Source of the DNA: an uncultured Bacteroidales bacterium | GTDB lineage: Bacteria > Bacteroidota > Bacteroidia > Bacteroidales > Bacteroidaceae | Assembly (NCBI GenBank): GCA_902784475.1 | Contig: CACZUX010000035.1 | Span: 1-40,573, forward strand | Reading direction: 5' to 3' | DNA: 40,573 nt | The notes under the pieces: model-generated | The model's input: only the letters and a program-made list of their open reading frames with translations | The model's database searches: none | What the model was told of the DNA's origin: nothing | Shown: in pieces, positions 1 to 7,745 of the stretch | How positions within the stretch are numbered: the stretch's first letter is position 1 | How the letters are laid out: the number at the start of each line of letters is the position of its first letter | Translations under genes and position numbers: made by a program

Positions 1-12
1 TACCATACGACA

Positions 13-1683
13 ATGAGATCCATATCCCCTCATTTCAACCAGTGTTTGGCCGACAGCATCCGCGAGTTTTGGGAGATGCCCGCACTCAGCGATTACGGCG
101 TCAACACGTTGCAGTACAAGGACGTTGCCCGCAACATAGAGAAGTGGCATATCCTCTTCGAGAAGGCCGGCATCAAGCCCGGCGACAAGATTGCCCTCTG
201 CGGACGTAATCAAAGCCGTTGGGGCGTAGCCTTCTTTGCCATACTGACCTACGGCGCTGTGGCTGTGCCCATCCTCCACGAGTTTCATCCCAACCAGGTG
301 CACGACATCGTCAACCACTCGGAGAGCCGCATGCTCTTCGTCGGCGACATGGTTTGGAAGAAGTTGGACGTCAAGCAGATGCCCGCCATTCTCGGCGTCA
401 TCAGCAATTTGGACGACTCGCTGCTCTTCTCCTCGTCGAAGGCGTTGACCGAAGCCCACGAGCACCTCAACGAGCTCTTCGGCCAGAAGTATCCCAAGAA
501 GTTCCTGCCGCAGAACATTAAGTATCATCAGGACAAGCCCGATGAACTGTGTATTATTAACTATACCTCCGGAACGACATCAAACTCCAAGGGTGTGATG
601 ATCCCCTATCGTGCCATCTGGAGCAATATGCGCTTTGCCTACGAGGTGTTCGGCGAACACGCCAAAGCCGGCGACGCCATTCTCTCGATGCTGCCTATGG
701 CCCACACCTACGGCATGTCCTTTGAGTTCATCTACGAGTTCACCGCAGGCGTCCACGTCAACTTCCTCACCAAGATGCCCACGCCCGCCATTCTCCTGAA
801 GGCGTTGGCCGACGTGCGTCCGGCCGTACTGATTGTGGTGCCTCTGATTCTGGAGAAGATTGTAAAGAAGGCCGTTCTTCCCAAGGTGCAGGATCCCATC
901 ATCGGCCGCCTGATGAAGACGCCCGTCGTGGGTCGCGTCATTAAGCGCAAGATCTGTGAAGGCATCCGCGAGGCTTTCGGCGGCCGCTTCTACGAAGTCA
1001 TCGTTGGCGGCAGCGCTATGAATCAGGAGATTGAGGAGCTGCTCCACGACATCGGCTTCAACTACACCATCGGCTACGGCGCCACCGAGTGTGCGCCCAT
1101 CCTGGCCTATGAGGACTGGCACAACTTCGTGCCCGGTTCGTGCGGCAAGGCTGCTCCTCGCATGGAGCTGCGCATCGACTCCCCCGATCCTCACCGCATT
1201 CCCGGCGAGATCCTGGCGCGTGGCATGAACGTGATGCTGGGCTACTATAAGAATGAGGAAGCCACGCGCGAGACTTTGCGCAACGGCTGGTACCACACCG
1301 GCGACTTGGGCATCATCGACCGCGACGGCAACGTCTTCATCAAGGGCCGCTCGAAGAACATGCTCCTGGGCGCCAACGGCCAGAACATCTATCCCGAGGA
1401 GATTGAGGACAAACTCAACTCGCTGCCTATGGTGGCCGAGTGTGTCGTCATCCAGAAGGGCGAGAAGATCTACGGCCTCGTCTATCCCGACATGGAGGCC
1501 TGCCAGAAGCAGGGCATGAGCGCAGAGGCCATTGCCGACCTCATGGAGACCAACCGTCAGACACTCAACCGCCAGCTTCCGGCCTACGAGCAGATTGCCG
1601 GCATCAAGGTGATGAAGGAAGAGTTCGAGAAGACGCCCAAGAAGTCCATCAAGCGCTTCCTCTACACCGACGAAGAAGTATAA
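13..1683 (+). CDS. Long-chain acyl-CoA synthetase (AMP-forming, FadD-like)
   Basis: The protein activates a carboxylic (fatty) acid with ATP to an acyl-adenylate and then to acyl-CoA in the cytoplasm. Visible motifs of the ANL adenylating superfamily: the phosphate-binding loop YTSGTTSNSKG at about residues 184-194, the GYGATE motif near 353-358, and YHTGDLG near 427-433 with the adenylate-binding Asp. A C-terminal PKKSIKR holds the usual catalytic Lys region. At 556 residues it has the family's normal length, so it is complete. The ATG lies 12 bases into the window; the N-terminus (HFNQCLADSIREFWEMPAL) matches the usual start of Bacteroidetes homologs, so I keep it. lepA follows after 12 bases on the same strand, suggesting co-transcription. 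The chain length of the substrate cannot be read from the sequence; a menaquinone- or aromatic-acid-activating relative is less likely. Confidence 0.9.
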   Translation: MRSISPHFNQCLADSIREFWEMPALSDYGVNTLQYKDVARNIEKWHILFEKAGIKPGDKIALCGRNQSRWGVAFFAILTYGAVAVPILHEFHPNQVHDIVNHSESRMLFVGDMVWKKLDVKQMPAILGVISNLDDSLLFSSSKALTEAHEHLNELFGQKYPKKFLPQNIKYHQDKPDELCIINYTSGTTSNSKGVMIPYRAIWSNMRFAYEVFGEHAKAGDAILSMLPMAHTYGMSFEFIYEFTAGVHVNFLTKMPTPAILLKALADVRPAVLIVVPLILEKIVKKAVLPKVQDPIIGRLMKTPVVGRVIKRKICEGIREAFGGRFYEVIVGGSAMNQEIEELLHDIGFNYTIGYGATECAPILAYEDWHNFVPGSCGKAAPRMELRIDSPDPHRIPGEILARGMNVMLGYYKNEEATRETLRNGWYHTGDLGIIDRDGNVFIKGRSKNMLLGANGQNIYPEEIEDKLNSLPMVAECVVIQKGEKIYGLVYPDMEACQKQGMSAEAIADLMETNRQTLNRQLPAYEQIAGIKVMKEEFEKTPKKSIKRFLYTDEEV

Positions 1684-1695
1684 ACGACAAACCTA

Positions 1696-3477
1696 TTGAC
1701 CGCTTTGCAAGACAAGATACGTAATTTCTGCATCATTGCCCACATCGATCACGGCAAGAGCACGCTGGCAGACCGCATGCTCGAGATGACGGGTACGCTC
1801 AAGGTGACGCAGGGCCAGATGCTCGACGATATGGATCTCGAGCAGGAGCGCGGTATCACCATCAAGAGTCACGCCATCCAGATGAACTATGGCCAGTACA
1901 CGCTGAATCTGATTGACACTCCGGGCCACGTGGACTTCTCTTACGAGGTATCCCGCTCCATCGCCGCCTGCGAAGGTGCGCTTCTGGTGGTGGATGCCAC
2001 TCAGGGCGTCCAGGCTCAGACCATCTCCAATCTCTATATGGCCATAGACCACGATCTGGAGATCATTCCCGTCATCAACAAGTGCGACATGCCCAATGCG
2101 ATGCCCGACGAGGTGGAGGACGAGATCATCGACCTTCTGGGCTGCAAGCGTGAGGAGATCATTCGCGCATCGGCGCGCACGGGCGAAGGCGTTCAGAGTA
2201 TTCTTGATGCCATCGTCGAACGCATCCCAGCGCCCGAAGGCGACCCCTCTGCCCCGCTCCAGGCGCTCATTTTCGACTCCGTGTTCAATCCCTTCAGGGG
2301 CATCATCGCCTATTTCAAGATTGTCAACGGCACCGTGCGCAGCGGTCAGCAAGTGCGTTTCATCAACACGGGCAAGGAGTACAAGGCCGACGAGATCGGC
2401 ATCCTCAAGATGAACCTCTCGCCGCGCGACACCCTCTCGGCGGGCAATGTGGGCTACATCGTCTCCGGCATCAAGACGGCGACGGAGGTCAAGGTGGGCG
2501 ACACCATCACCACTGTCGAAGGCGGTGCATCGGAGGCTATTGCGGGCTTCGAAGAAGTCAAGCCGATGGTGTTTGCCGGCGTCTATCCCATTGAGACCGA
2601 GGATTTTGAGGATCTGCGCGCTTCGCTCGAAAAGTTGCAACTCAACGACGCCTCCCTCACCTTCCAGCCCGAGTCGTCGGTGGCTCTGGGCTTCGGCTTC
2701 CGCTGCGGCTTCCTGGGACTGCTCCACATGGAGATCATCCAGGAGAGGCTCGACCGCGAGTTCGACATGGACGTCATCACTACAGTGCCCAACGTCTCCT
2801 ATCTTGTCTACGACAAGCAGGGCGAGGTGCGCGAGGTGCACAATCCCGCCGGCATGCCCGACCAGACGCTCATCGACCACATAGAGGAACCGTTCATCCG
2901 CGCCACCGTCATCACCACGACGTCCTATCTGGGCAACATCATGACGCTCTGTCTGGGCAAACGCGGCGAACTCGTCTCCCAGAACTTCATCACGGGTAAC
3001 CGTGTGGAGATACTCTTCGACATGCCTTTGGGCGAAATCGTCATCGACTTTTACGACAAACTGAAGTCCATCTCCAAGGGCTACGCCTCTTTCGACTACC
3101 ACCCCATCGGCTTCCGCCCCTCCAAGTTGGTGAAGCTCGACATTCTGCTCAACGGCGAACCCGTCGACGCGCTCTCTACGCTGACGCATTTCGACAACGC
3201 CGAGACCTTCGGTCGCCGCATGTGCGAGAAGCTCAAGGAGCTGCTCCCGCGCCAGCAATTCGACATCGCTATACAGGCCGCCATCGGTGCGAAGATCATC
3301 GCCCGCGAGACGGTGAAGCAGGTGCGCAAGGACGTCTTGGCCAAATGCTACGGCGGTGATGTCTCCCGCAAACGCAAGCTGCTCGAAAAACAGAAGCGCG
3401 GCAAGAAGCGCATGAAGCAGATCGGCAACGTGCAGGTGCCCCAGAAGGCCTTCCTTGCCGTCCTGAAACTTGATTGA
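1696..3477 (+). CDS. lepA: Elongation factor 4 (LepA), ribosomal back-translocase GTPase
   Basis: A translational GTPase acting on 70S ribosomes during stress or initiation. It shows the G1 loop AHIDHGKS at residues 15-22, G3 DTPGH near 74, G4 NKCD at 128-131, EF-G-like domains II, III and V, and the LepA-specific basic C-terminal domain ending [17 protein letters not shown] before the last ten residues. Its 593 residues are normal. The start must be TTG: the fadD stop is in the same frame 12 bases upstream and no ATG or GTG lies between, leaving TTG at 1696 or 1705. The rare start and short spacing suggest translation coupled to fadD. Family identity is certain; which TTG is used is not. Confidence 0.96.
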   Translation: MTALQDKIRNFCIIAHIDHGKSTLADRMLEMTGTLKVTQGQMLDDMDLEQERGITIKSHAIQMNYGQYTLNLIDTPGHVDFSYEVSRSIAACEGALLVVDATQGVQAQTISNLYMAIDHDLEIIPVINKCDMPNAMPDEVEDEIIDLLGCKREEIIRASARTGEGVQSILDAIVERIPAPEGDPSAPLQALIFDSVFNPFRGIIAYFKIVNGTVRSGQQVRFINTGKEYKADEIGILKMNLSPRDTLSAGNVGYIVSGIKTATEVKVGDTITTVEGGASEAIAGFEEVKPMVFAGVYPIETEDFEDLRASLEKLQLNDASLTFQPESSVALGFGFRCGFLGLLHMEIIQERLDREFDMDVITTVPNVSYLVYDKQGEVREVHNPAGMPDQTLIDHIEEPFIRATVITTTSYLGNIMTLCLGKRGELVSQNFITGNRVEILFDMPLGEIVIDFYDKLKSISKGYASFDYHPIGFRPSKLVKLDILLNGEPVDALSTLTHFDNAETFGRRMCEKLKELLPRQQFDIAIQAAIGAKIIARETVKQVRKDVLAKCYGGDVSRKRKLLEKQKRGKKRMKQIGNVQVPQKAFLAVLKLD

Positions 3478-3493
3478 AAAACACACACAGAAT

Positions 3494-4420
3494 ATGGTCC
3501 GCAACACAAGCATCACGCAACGCACTGATTACGAGCACGCCCGCGAGGTGGCTCGTGAGATAGGCCGGAACTACTGCACACTCTCTCCCGAGGGCATCGC
3601 CGAACTGGCCGGCATCCTTGTCCCAGTGAAGTACATGAAGGGCGAGGTGGTTCTCCCCGAAGGCGAGGTGTGCCGCTATATGTACTATGTGCAGAAGGGC
3701 CTCGTACGTCAATATTATTATAAGAACGGCAAGGAGATGACGGAGCATTTCTCCTACGAGGGCCGCATTGTCATGTGCATCGAGAGCCTCTTCACTGGCT
3801 GTCCCTCGCGCCTGATCATCGGCACACTGGAGAACACCGTCCTCTGGGCCATCCCCATCGATGCCTTTCAGCGTTTGTTGGAGCACCATATGGAACTCAA
3901 CGAACTCTACCGCCGTATCCTTGAGCACGCGCTGATATCATCTCAGTGGCACGCCGATGCGCAGCGTTTCGAGCGCGCTGCCGATCGCTACGAGCGTCTG
4001 CTCCAGCAGTATCCCGAACTCATCCTGCGTGCGCCGATGCACATGATTGCGTCCTACCTGCAGATGACGCCGGAGACGCTGTCGCGCATCAGGAATAAAG
4101 ATACGGCGCGATGGGCAGCGAGATTTCTTCTTCGGCCCAACGCTCCGTCACGGGGAAGTCGCCCTTCACGATGCCCTTCATGGCTTCCTGTCTGTGGGGC
4201 GCAATCGGATAGTGGATCATCGTCTCCATGCCGCAAGCCTTCAGATGCTCCTGCAGCCGGTCGCGTTCTGTGCAGCGCAGGGGGAAGATGTGCCACACAC
4301 TCTCCCCCACCTCATCGGCCTTGCATGGTAGCTTCACCTTGGGGTTCACGATGCCTTCGATGTAGCGCAGCGCTATGGCGCGTCGCCGCTCATTTTCATC
4401 TTTCAGAGCAGGAAGCTTGA
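3494..4420 (+). CDS. Crp/Fnr-family transcription regulator with run-on C-terminus
   Basis: The N-terminal part is a cyclic-nucleotide-binding (cNMP) beta-roll (about residues 25-125, with KGEVVLPEGEVC and the GLVRQYYYKNGKEMTEHF segment typical of Bacteroidetes Crp-like proteins), followed by a dimerisation helix and a short helix-turn-helix ending YLQMTPETLSRIRNK. Homologs stop within a few residues of that motif, at roughly 200 residues. Here the frame stays open for about 110 more codons that are antisense to the 3' end of the convergent aminotransferase gene; that tail looks like random read-through. The native stop therefore seems to have been lost when the minus-strand sugar genes became its neighbour. 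I start at ATG 3494 because the longer frame begins at a TTG overlapping lepA. Ligand and targets are unknown; there is no obvious cAMP-binding signature. Confidence 0.75.
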   Translation: MVRNTSITQRTDYEHAREVAREIGRNYCTLSPEGIAELAGILVPVKYMKGEVVLPEGEVCRYMYYVQKGLVRQYYYKNGKEMTEHFSYEGRIVMCIESLFTGCPSRLIIGTLENTVLWAIPIDAFQRLLEHHMELNELYRRILEHALISSQWHADAQRFERAADRYERLLQQYPELILRAPMHMIASYLQMTPETLSRIRNKDTARWAARFLLRPNAPSRGSRPSRCPSWLPVCGAQSDSGSSSPCRKPSDAPAAGRVLCSAGGRCATHSPPPHRPCMVASPWGSRCLRCSAALWRVAAHFHLSEQEA

Positions 4421-6143
4421 GTGAGAGTGCGGCAGCCTGCATCTCGTCCATGCGACTGTTGCAGCCCGGATGCACGTTGACGTATTTGCGCGCCTGTCCG
4501 TAGTTGGCCATCTCCTCTATGGTGCGTGCCAGCAGCGCATCGTCTGTTGTCACAGCACCGGCGTCGCCCAGAGCACCCAGATTCTTGCCGGGATAAAAGC
4601 TCCAGCAGTTGGCGTCGCTCTCGGGCAGGATGATGTCGCCCTTGCGTCCGTCGTCGATGCCGTGCGCCTGGGCGCAGTCGTCCATGAGGAAGAGGCCCCT
4701 CTCGTCGGCCAGACGGCGGAAACCTTTCATGCGGCAGCGGCGTCCGTAAAGATGCACGGGCAGCAGCGCCACCGTGCGCTCCGTGCAGAGGGCTGCGGCG
4801 CCTTCAGGCGTCAGCAGTGCCGTATCTTCCGAGGGATCGGCGAGCACGGGGTTCAGTCCCGCACGCACGACGGCCAACAGAGTGGCAATGAAGGTGTTGG
4901 CCGGCACAACGACTTCATCGCCTTCACGCCATCCTCTTATTTTTTTTGCGGCCATGAGTGTCAGCGTCAGCGCATCGAGGCCGTTGCCACAGTTCACACA
5001 GTAGTTCCTCCTGCAGCGCTCGGCCCATTCCCGACTGAAATGTCTGTTCCATTCGCCCAGCAGATACCATCCGTCCTCCGCCACACGCGCCATTCTCTCG
5101 CCCAGCTCGGGCTGATGGCGGCTGTTCAGACGCAGGAGTGAGAGGTATTCTATCCGCTCCGTGGGCTGTTGCGCGGTTGCGGCCGTAAGGTTCACCTCAT
5201 AAGTGTCGTAGCATACGGCGCGTCCGCCGAAGCCTTCTTTCTGGAAGATGAGCCCCTCGTTGAGTCTGCGTCCGTGGTCTTCCGTGCTGACGCCGAAGTC
5301 CAGATAATCCATCCCCTTGTAGCGCTCCGAGATGAGGTGCTTGAAGAGCAGGTCGAGGGCTCCGCAGGCACGCCCCTCCTCTCCGGCGGCGATGTATTGC
5401 ACGTGGGCCACTCGCGCCGTCTCAAAGACGACGCATCCGGCCACCATCCTCTCGCCGCGTCTCACGTCGTAGAGCCTGATGTTGGCGGGAAAGCGTGCCA
5501 TGAGCAGCTGCATCTCCTCAACGCTGTGCACGGGAGTGAGGTTGTGACGTGTGCTCAGCACCTCCTCCAGTATATGCCAGAATTCCCTGAGGCTCTCCGT
5601 ATCGCCCTCGACCACGCGCTCCACGTAGCAGTCGGCCTCCAGTGCCTTCTTCACGCAACGCTGACGCAGGGTGCGCATCCTCAAGGGGGCGCCTGTGTCC
5701 ACTGCGGTGGAGGCCATACACCATTTCTTGCGGGCGTTCAGCCGCGAGAGGGCGTAGAGGTCCTCCTGTGCGGGTTGGGTGCTATATATATATGGTATGG
5801 GTTTGTAGATGAGTGTCCGTGCGCCGAGAGTGTCGCTCCAATAGCGTGCGGCGGCGGCAAGTGCATCGACGGCCTGACGTGTTGTGGTGGCGTTGCTCAT
5901 GACGAGTCCGCCGTAGGTCAGCCCCTGATGGCTCCACACCGTGCGCGTCGTCTCTTCCCAGTTGGCCGGCAGCAGCGCCACGAGGTCTCCTTCGTCCCAC
6001 AGCGTCAGCGAGCAGTCCGTGAAGCGGTCGCTGTGGTATTCCATGAAGTCGCGCTCGAAGAGGAAAGTGCCGTTTTTCGACTGCTTCACGAAATCGTCCC
6101 ACAGCACTTTGTCTTCGCTCCTATAGGGTTTTACGGTGATCAT
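4089..6143 (-). CDS. Acyltransferase (FemAB/GNAT-like) fused to DegT/DnrJ/EryC1 sugar aminotransferase
   Basis: A 684-residue two-domain protein. Residues 1 to about 320 resemble the FemAB/GNAT-fold acyltransferases found in Bacteroidetes polysaccharide loci. Residues about 326-684 are a PLP-dependent DegT/DnrJ/EryC1/ArnB aminotransferase: NCGNGLDAL substrate loop, PANTFIATLLAV, the DDCAQAHG motif, and SFYPGKNLGALGDAG with the presumed Schiff-base Lys520. In dTDP-Fuc3NAc-type pathways these steps (FdtB aminotransferase, FdtD/FdtC-like acetyltransferase) are usually separate proteins, so the fusion would aminate a 3-keto sugar nucleotide and then N-acylate it. The start at 6143 makes an ATGA overlap with the upstream cupin gene, which supports it over the longer frame. 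The 3' end runs under the Crp-like reading frame. Substrate is inferred from context. Confidence 0.82.
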   Translation of the reverse strand: MITVKPYRSEDKVLWDDFVKQSKNGTFLFERDFMEYHSDRFTDCSLTLWDEGDLVALLPANWEETTRTVWSHQGLTYGGLVMSNATTTRQAVDALAAAARYWSDTLGARTLIYKPIPYIYSTQPAQEDLYALSRLNARKKWCMASTAVDTGAPLRMRTLRQRCVKKALEADCYVERVVEGDTESLREFWHILEEVLSTRHNLTPVHSVEEMQLLMARFPANIRLYDVRRGERMVAGCVVFETARVAHVQYIAAGEEGRACGALDLLFKHLISERYKGMDYLDFGVSTEDHGRRLNEGLIFQKEGFGGRAVCYDTYEVNLTAATAQQPTERIEYLSLLRLNSRHQPELGERMARVAEDGWYLLGEWNRHFSREWAERCRRNYCVNCGNGLDALTLTLMAAKKIRGWREGDEVVVPANTFIATLLAVVRAGLNPVLADPSEDTALLTPEGAAALCTERTVALLPVHLYGRRCRMKGFRRLADERGLFLMDDCAQAHGIDDGRKGDIILPESDANCWSFYPGKNLGALGDAGAVTTDDALLARTIEEMANYGQARKYVNVHPGCNSRMDEMQAAALSLKLPALKDENERRRAIALRYIEGIVNPKVKLPCKADEVGESVWHIFPLRCTERDRLQEHLKACGMETMIHYPIAPHRQEAMKGIVKGDFPVTERWAEEEISLPIAPYLYS

Positions 6144-6562
6144 GCGCGCGTCAGGCTGAGGAATTCGTCGTAGGAGTGTATGTAGTCGGCGGCGTTGTAG
6201 AGGTCGCTGGCCAGCGAGATGCATGCTGCACCCTCGTCGAAGTCATAGATGCGAGTCCATACCATCGGAGGGATGTAGATGCCTACAGCGGGGTCGTCCA
6301 TACGCAGCACCTGCTTCTCGTGTCCGTCGTCCAGTTCGATGGTCCATCCGCCTCCGATGGGAAAGAGCAGTTCCTGGCTCGTATGGTGTGCATGATTGCT
6401 GCGCTCGGCTCCGGAGCTGATGTCGTAGGTCCAGAACACTCTCTGCACCTCGAAGGGCCAGTCTCGCCTCTCGCCGAAGGTCAGACTGCCCCGCTCGTCT
6501 TTGACGGTCGGAAGCACCACCAGACGGCAGTTTTTCACTCTAATTACGGTGTCTTTGTCCAT
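6140..6562 (-). CDS. WxcM/FdtA-QdtA-like cupin, probable dTDP-4-keto-6-deoxyhexose 3,4-ketoisomerase
   Basis: A 140-residue single-domain cupin. The RSNHAHH segment (His57 and His59) followed by TSQELLFPIGG matches the RGxHAHK...Q pattern of WxcM/FdtA-type sugar isomerases, and the C-terminal VYIPP-like segment (IYIPPMVWTRIYDF) and the DYIHSYDEFL tail are typical. FdtA/QdtA enzymes move the keto group of dTDP-4-oxo-6-deoxyglucose from C4 to C3 ahead of transamination, which fits the aminotransferase-acyltransferase fusion encoded directly downstream with an ATGA overlap. The start is at the ATG of MDKDTVIRV; the longer frame reads through promoter sequence. Neither RmlA nor RmlB is adjacent, so the sugar precursor must come from elsewhere. 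The exact product sugar is unknown. Confidence 0.83.
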   Translation of the reverse strand: MDKDTVIRVKNCRLVVLPTVKDERGSLTFGERRDWPFEVQRVFWTYDISSGAERSNHAHHTSQELLFPIGGGWTIELDDGHEKQVLRMDDPAVGIYIPPMVWTRIYDFDEGAACISLASDLYNAADYIHSYDEFLSLTRA

Positions 6563-6581
6563 CTTTTCGCTTATTTCGGCA

Positions 6582-6589
6582 CAAAGATA
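6582..6589 (-). promoter_or_regulatory. Bacteroidetes -7 element for the cupin-fusion operon
   Basis: TATCTTTG on the minus strand, 19 nt upstream of the cupin ATG, fits the TAnnTTTG consensus of the Bacteroidetes primary sigma factor. No clear TTTG -33 box is visible behind it; the upstream stretch is a T-run. Confidence 0.55.
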
Positions 6590-6613
6590 AAAAAAAAGTT
6601 TGGATTTTCTTTC

Positions 6614-6640
6614 TTGTATTAGATTTTTTTCATACCTTTG
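6614..6640 (+). promoter_or_regulatory. Promoter for the tRNA-Ser/tRNA-Glu unit
   Basis: A TTG (6614-6616) and TACCTTTG (6633-6640, consensus TAnnTTTG) point toward the two tRNA genes, 54 nt before tRNA-Ser. The spacer (16 nt) is somewhat shorter than the usual 19-21. It is divergent from the cupin promoter. Confidence 0.6.
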
Positions 6641-6694
6641 CACCGCATTTGAGACAAGACCCCTCGGAGGAGGCGGTTATTCGGATGCGGGAAA

Positions 6695-6782
6695 GGAAGT
6701 TTGGGTGAGTGGCTGAAACCACCAGTTTGCTAAACTGACGTGCGGGTTTACCGTACCGGGGGTTCGAATCCCCCAGCTTCCG
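6695..6782 (+). tRNA. tRNA-Ser (GCT anticodon)
   Basis: An 88-nt type II tRNA with a long variable arm. The acceptor arm GGAAGTT pairs with AGCTTCC with one G-T wobble, the anticodon loop is TTGCTAA (anticodon GCT, decoding AGC/AGU), and the T arm is GGGGG-TTCGAAT-CCCCC. The discriminator is G and the CCA tail is not encoded. Confidence 0.96.
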
Positions 6783-6810
6783 CAAAGATCTTAATGCTAT
6801 TGAATTTCAT

Positions 6811-6882
6811 GGCGCTTTCGTCTAGCGGCTAGGACACATGCCTCTCACGCATGGAACACGGGTTCGATTCCCGTAGGCGCTA
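6811..6882 (+). tRNA. tRNA-Glu (CTC anticodon)
   Basis: A 72-nt tRNA: acceptor GGCGCTT against AGGCGCT with a G1-T72 wobble, anticodon stem CATGC/GCATG with loop CTCTCAC (anticodon CTC), and T arm ACGGG-TTCGATT-CCCGT. The discriminator is A and CCA is not encoded. It lies 28 nt behind tRNA-Ser and is probably in the same transcript. Confidence 0.95.
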
Positions 6883-6883
6883 C

Positions 6884-6924
6884 AAAAAAAGGACTTCACC
6901 TATTTTCGATGAAGTCCTTTTTTT
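6884..6924 (+). terminator. Rho-independent terminator of the tRNA unit
   Basis: GGACTTCA (6891-6898) pairs with TGAAGTCC (6910-6917); flanking A-run and T-run extend the stem by up to 7 A-T pairs and give the T tail. It begins just after tRNA-Glu and its T-run reaches the stop codon of the convergent remnant gene. Confidence 0.9.
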
Positions 6925-7195
6925 ATTTTCCACTTCTGGCCTCTCTCACTCTCGCGGCCATGTTGCGCCGGAGGCATTCGCTGTAGAGCCAGGGCTCGCA
7001 GCTGTGTATGTCGCCCACATTGAGGAAGTTTTTGTAGGGCTTGTATTCCGAGCCGCTGTAGCCGCTGACCACGAGCACGTGGTGCTCCGGCGAGAGCGTC
7101 ACGGTGATGCTGTCGTGCAGCGTGGCCGGCGTGGCGTCGGTGCGCCAGTTCACGGGGTTGATGCAGATGGCGGAGCCTCTGACGACCTTCAACGG
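6923..7195 (-). pseudogene. 3' remnant of a DUF3089-like (alpha/beta-hydrolase) gene
   Basis: About 85 codons read as a credible protein C-terminus: SAICINPVNWRTDATPATL, then HVLVVSGYSGSEYKPYK and a run ending at a stop in the tRNA terminator. The ICINPxxW segment resembles DUF3089 lipase-like proteins of Bacteroidetes, though I recall this from memory and cannot search. Upstream, the frame enters a dispersed repeat at about 7191-7228 (AACGGCCATAAC...TGTCCGTT), so the 5' part, including any catalytic Ser, is missing. The frame can be opened to 7270, but that part is repeat sequence. I read it as a gene decapitated by repeat insertion or a deletion bounded by the repeat. Confidence 0.5.
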
Positions 7196-7228
7196 CCATA
7201 ACAGACAAGCGTTAATTGTGTCCGTTCG
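7191..7228 (+). repeat. Dispersed repeat R1, copy a
   Basis: Copy of an element found again at 32351-32387 and 33455-33499. The shared core is ACA-AGCGTTAATTG-TGTCCGTT; in the other copies the arms AACGGACA and TGTCCGTT form a perfect 8-bp inverted repeat around an 11-nt loop, but here the left arm is AACAGACA. It marks the broken end of the DUF3089-like remnant. Confidence 0.8.
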
Positions 7229-7306
7229 TTGTTGCAGAAAATTGTTCATGAAACTTCGCTCCATAGACATTTCTCACGCTCGGCAGTGTCGGAACAAGCT
7301 CCACTT

Positions 7307-7342
7307 ACCCCCTTCACTTCCCCCGTTATCGGGGGACAGAAA
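7307..7342 (-). repeat. Dispersed C-rich hairpin repeat R2, copy a
   Basis: Read on the minus strand it matches 31222-31257 at 32 of 36 positions. The core CCCCCG-nnnn-CGGGGG can form a short hairpin, followed by a second G-run (AAGGGGGT). The two copies lie in opposite orientation, each a few hundred bases from a tRNA gene. Confidence 0.75.
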
Positions 7343-7422
7343 TACTCACTTACTCGAAATGCTCGTGCAATATCTGCAAGATTTGCGAGATCTGAAAACA
7401 AAAGTGTCTTTTCCTAAAAATG

Positions 7423-7553
7423 GTTGACAGTTTTTTATCCTTTTACTGATGTCGTTGACAGTTTACTGACGGGGTTGACATTATTACTGATAAGGTTGAC
7501 AAAAACTGTCTTTTACTAAACCAGTTGACAGTTTACTGACGAGGAGGTTGACA
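7423..7553 (+). repeat. Degenerate direct-repeat array (GTTGACA words)
   Basis: Six GTTGACA words start at 7423, 7454, 7474, 7495, 7524 and 7547 (spacings 31, 20, 21, 29, 23). Between them lie TTACTGA or TTACTAA words, and the unit GTTGACAGTTTACTGAC occurs twice intact (from 7454 and 7524). It looks iteron-like; it could also be decayed minisatellite. No gene uses it directly. Confidence 0.75.
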
Positions 7554-7648
7554 TGAGTGGCACTAATTCTCACGGACGCCAATGCGGTCGGTCATTGACC
7601 CGAGAAGCAACTCATTTTTGACAAAACACGAAAATAAGCAAAAAAATG

Positions 7649-7691
7649 TCAACTTTCAACTTTCAACTTTCAATTAATTTTCGTACCTTTG
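7649..7691 (+). promoter_or_regulatory. Promoter with 7-bp tandem repeats upstream of the -7 box (bS22/mS38-like gene and RNase G)
   Basis: TCAACTT occurs three times in tandem (7649-7669), then TCAATTA; seven bases later comes TACCTTTG (7684-7691), matching the TAnnTTTG -7 consensus. The heptamers sit where the -33 box and spacer should be. The same arrangement precedes dapA. Confidence 0.65.
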
Positions 7692-7745
7692 CGCTCGCAT
7701 TTTCGCGAACACGAATAAAGTTGTTAAACTAAACACATAAAAACT

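Larger units (their letters stand above)
7196..7640. other. Gene-free, repeat-rich interval
   Basis: No credible gene lies between the remnant and the small ribosomal gene promoter. The interval holds repeat R1a, a copy of the CGCTCCATAGACATT word (7257-7271, again at 40214-40228), a C-rich hairpin repeat (7307-7342, again inverted at 31222-31257) and a GTTGACA array (7423-7553). All longer open frames here are composed of these repeats. Confidence 0.7.

Noticed and set aside
1693-3525. Long minus-strand open frame opposite lepA (610 codons)
   Set aside because: It is the antisense shadow of a GC-rich conserved gene; its His/Asp/Val/Leu-rich composition is the usual mirror of such codons, and lepA is certain.
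7423-7553. TTGACA words read as sigma70 -35 boxes
   Set aside because: Bacteroidetes primary sigma uses TTTG/TAnnTTTG; no matching -10 follows and the words are part of a repeat array.
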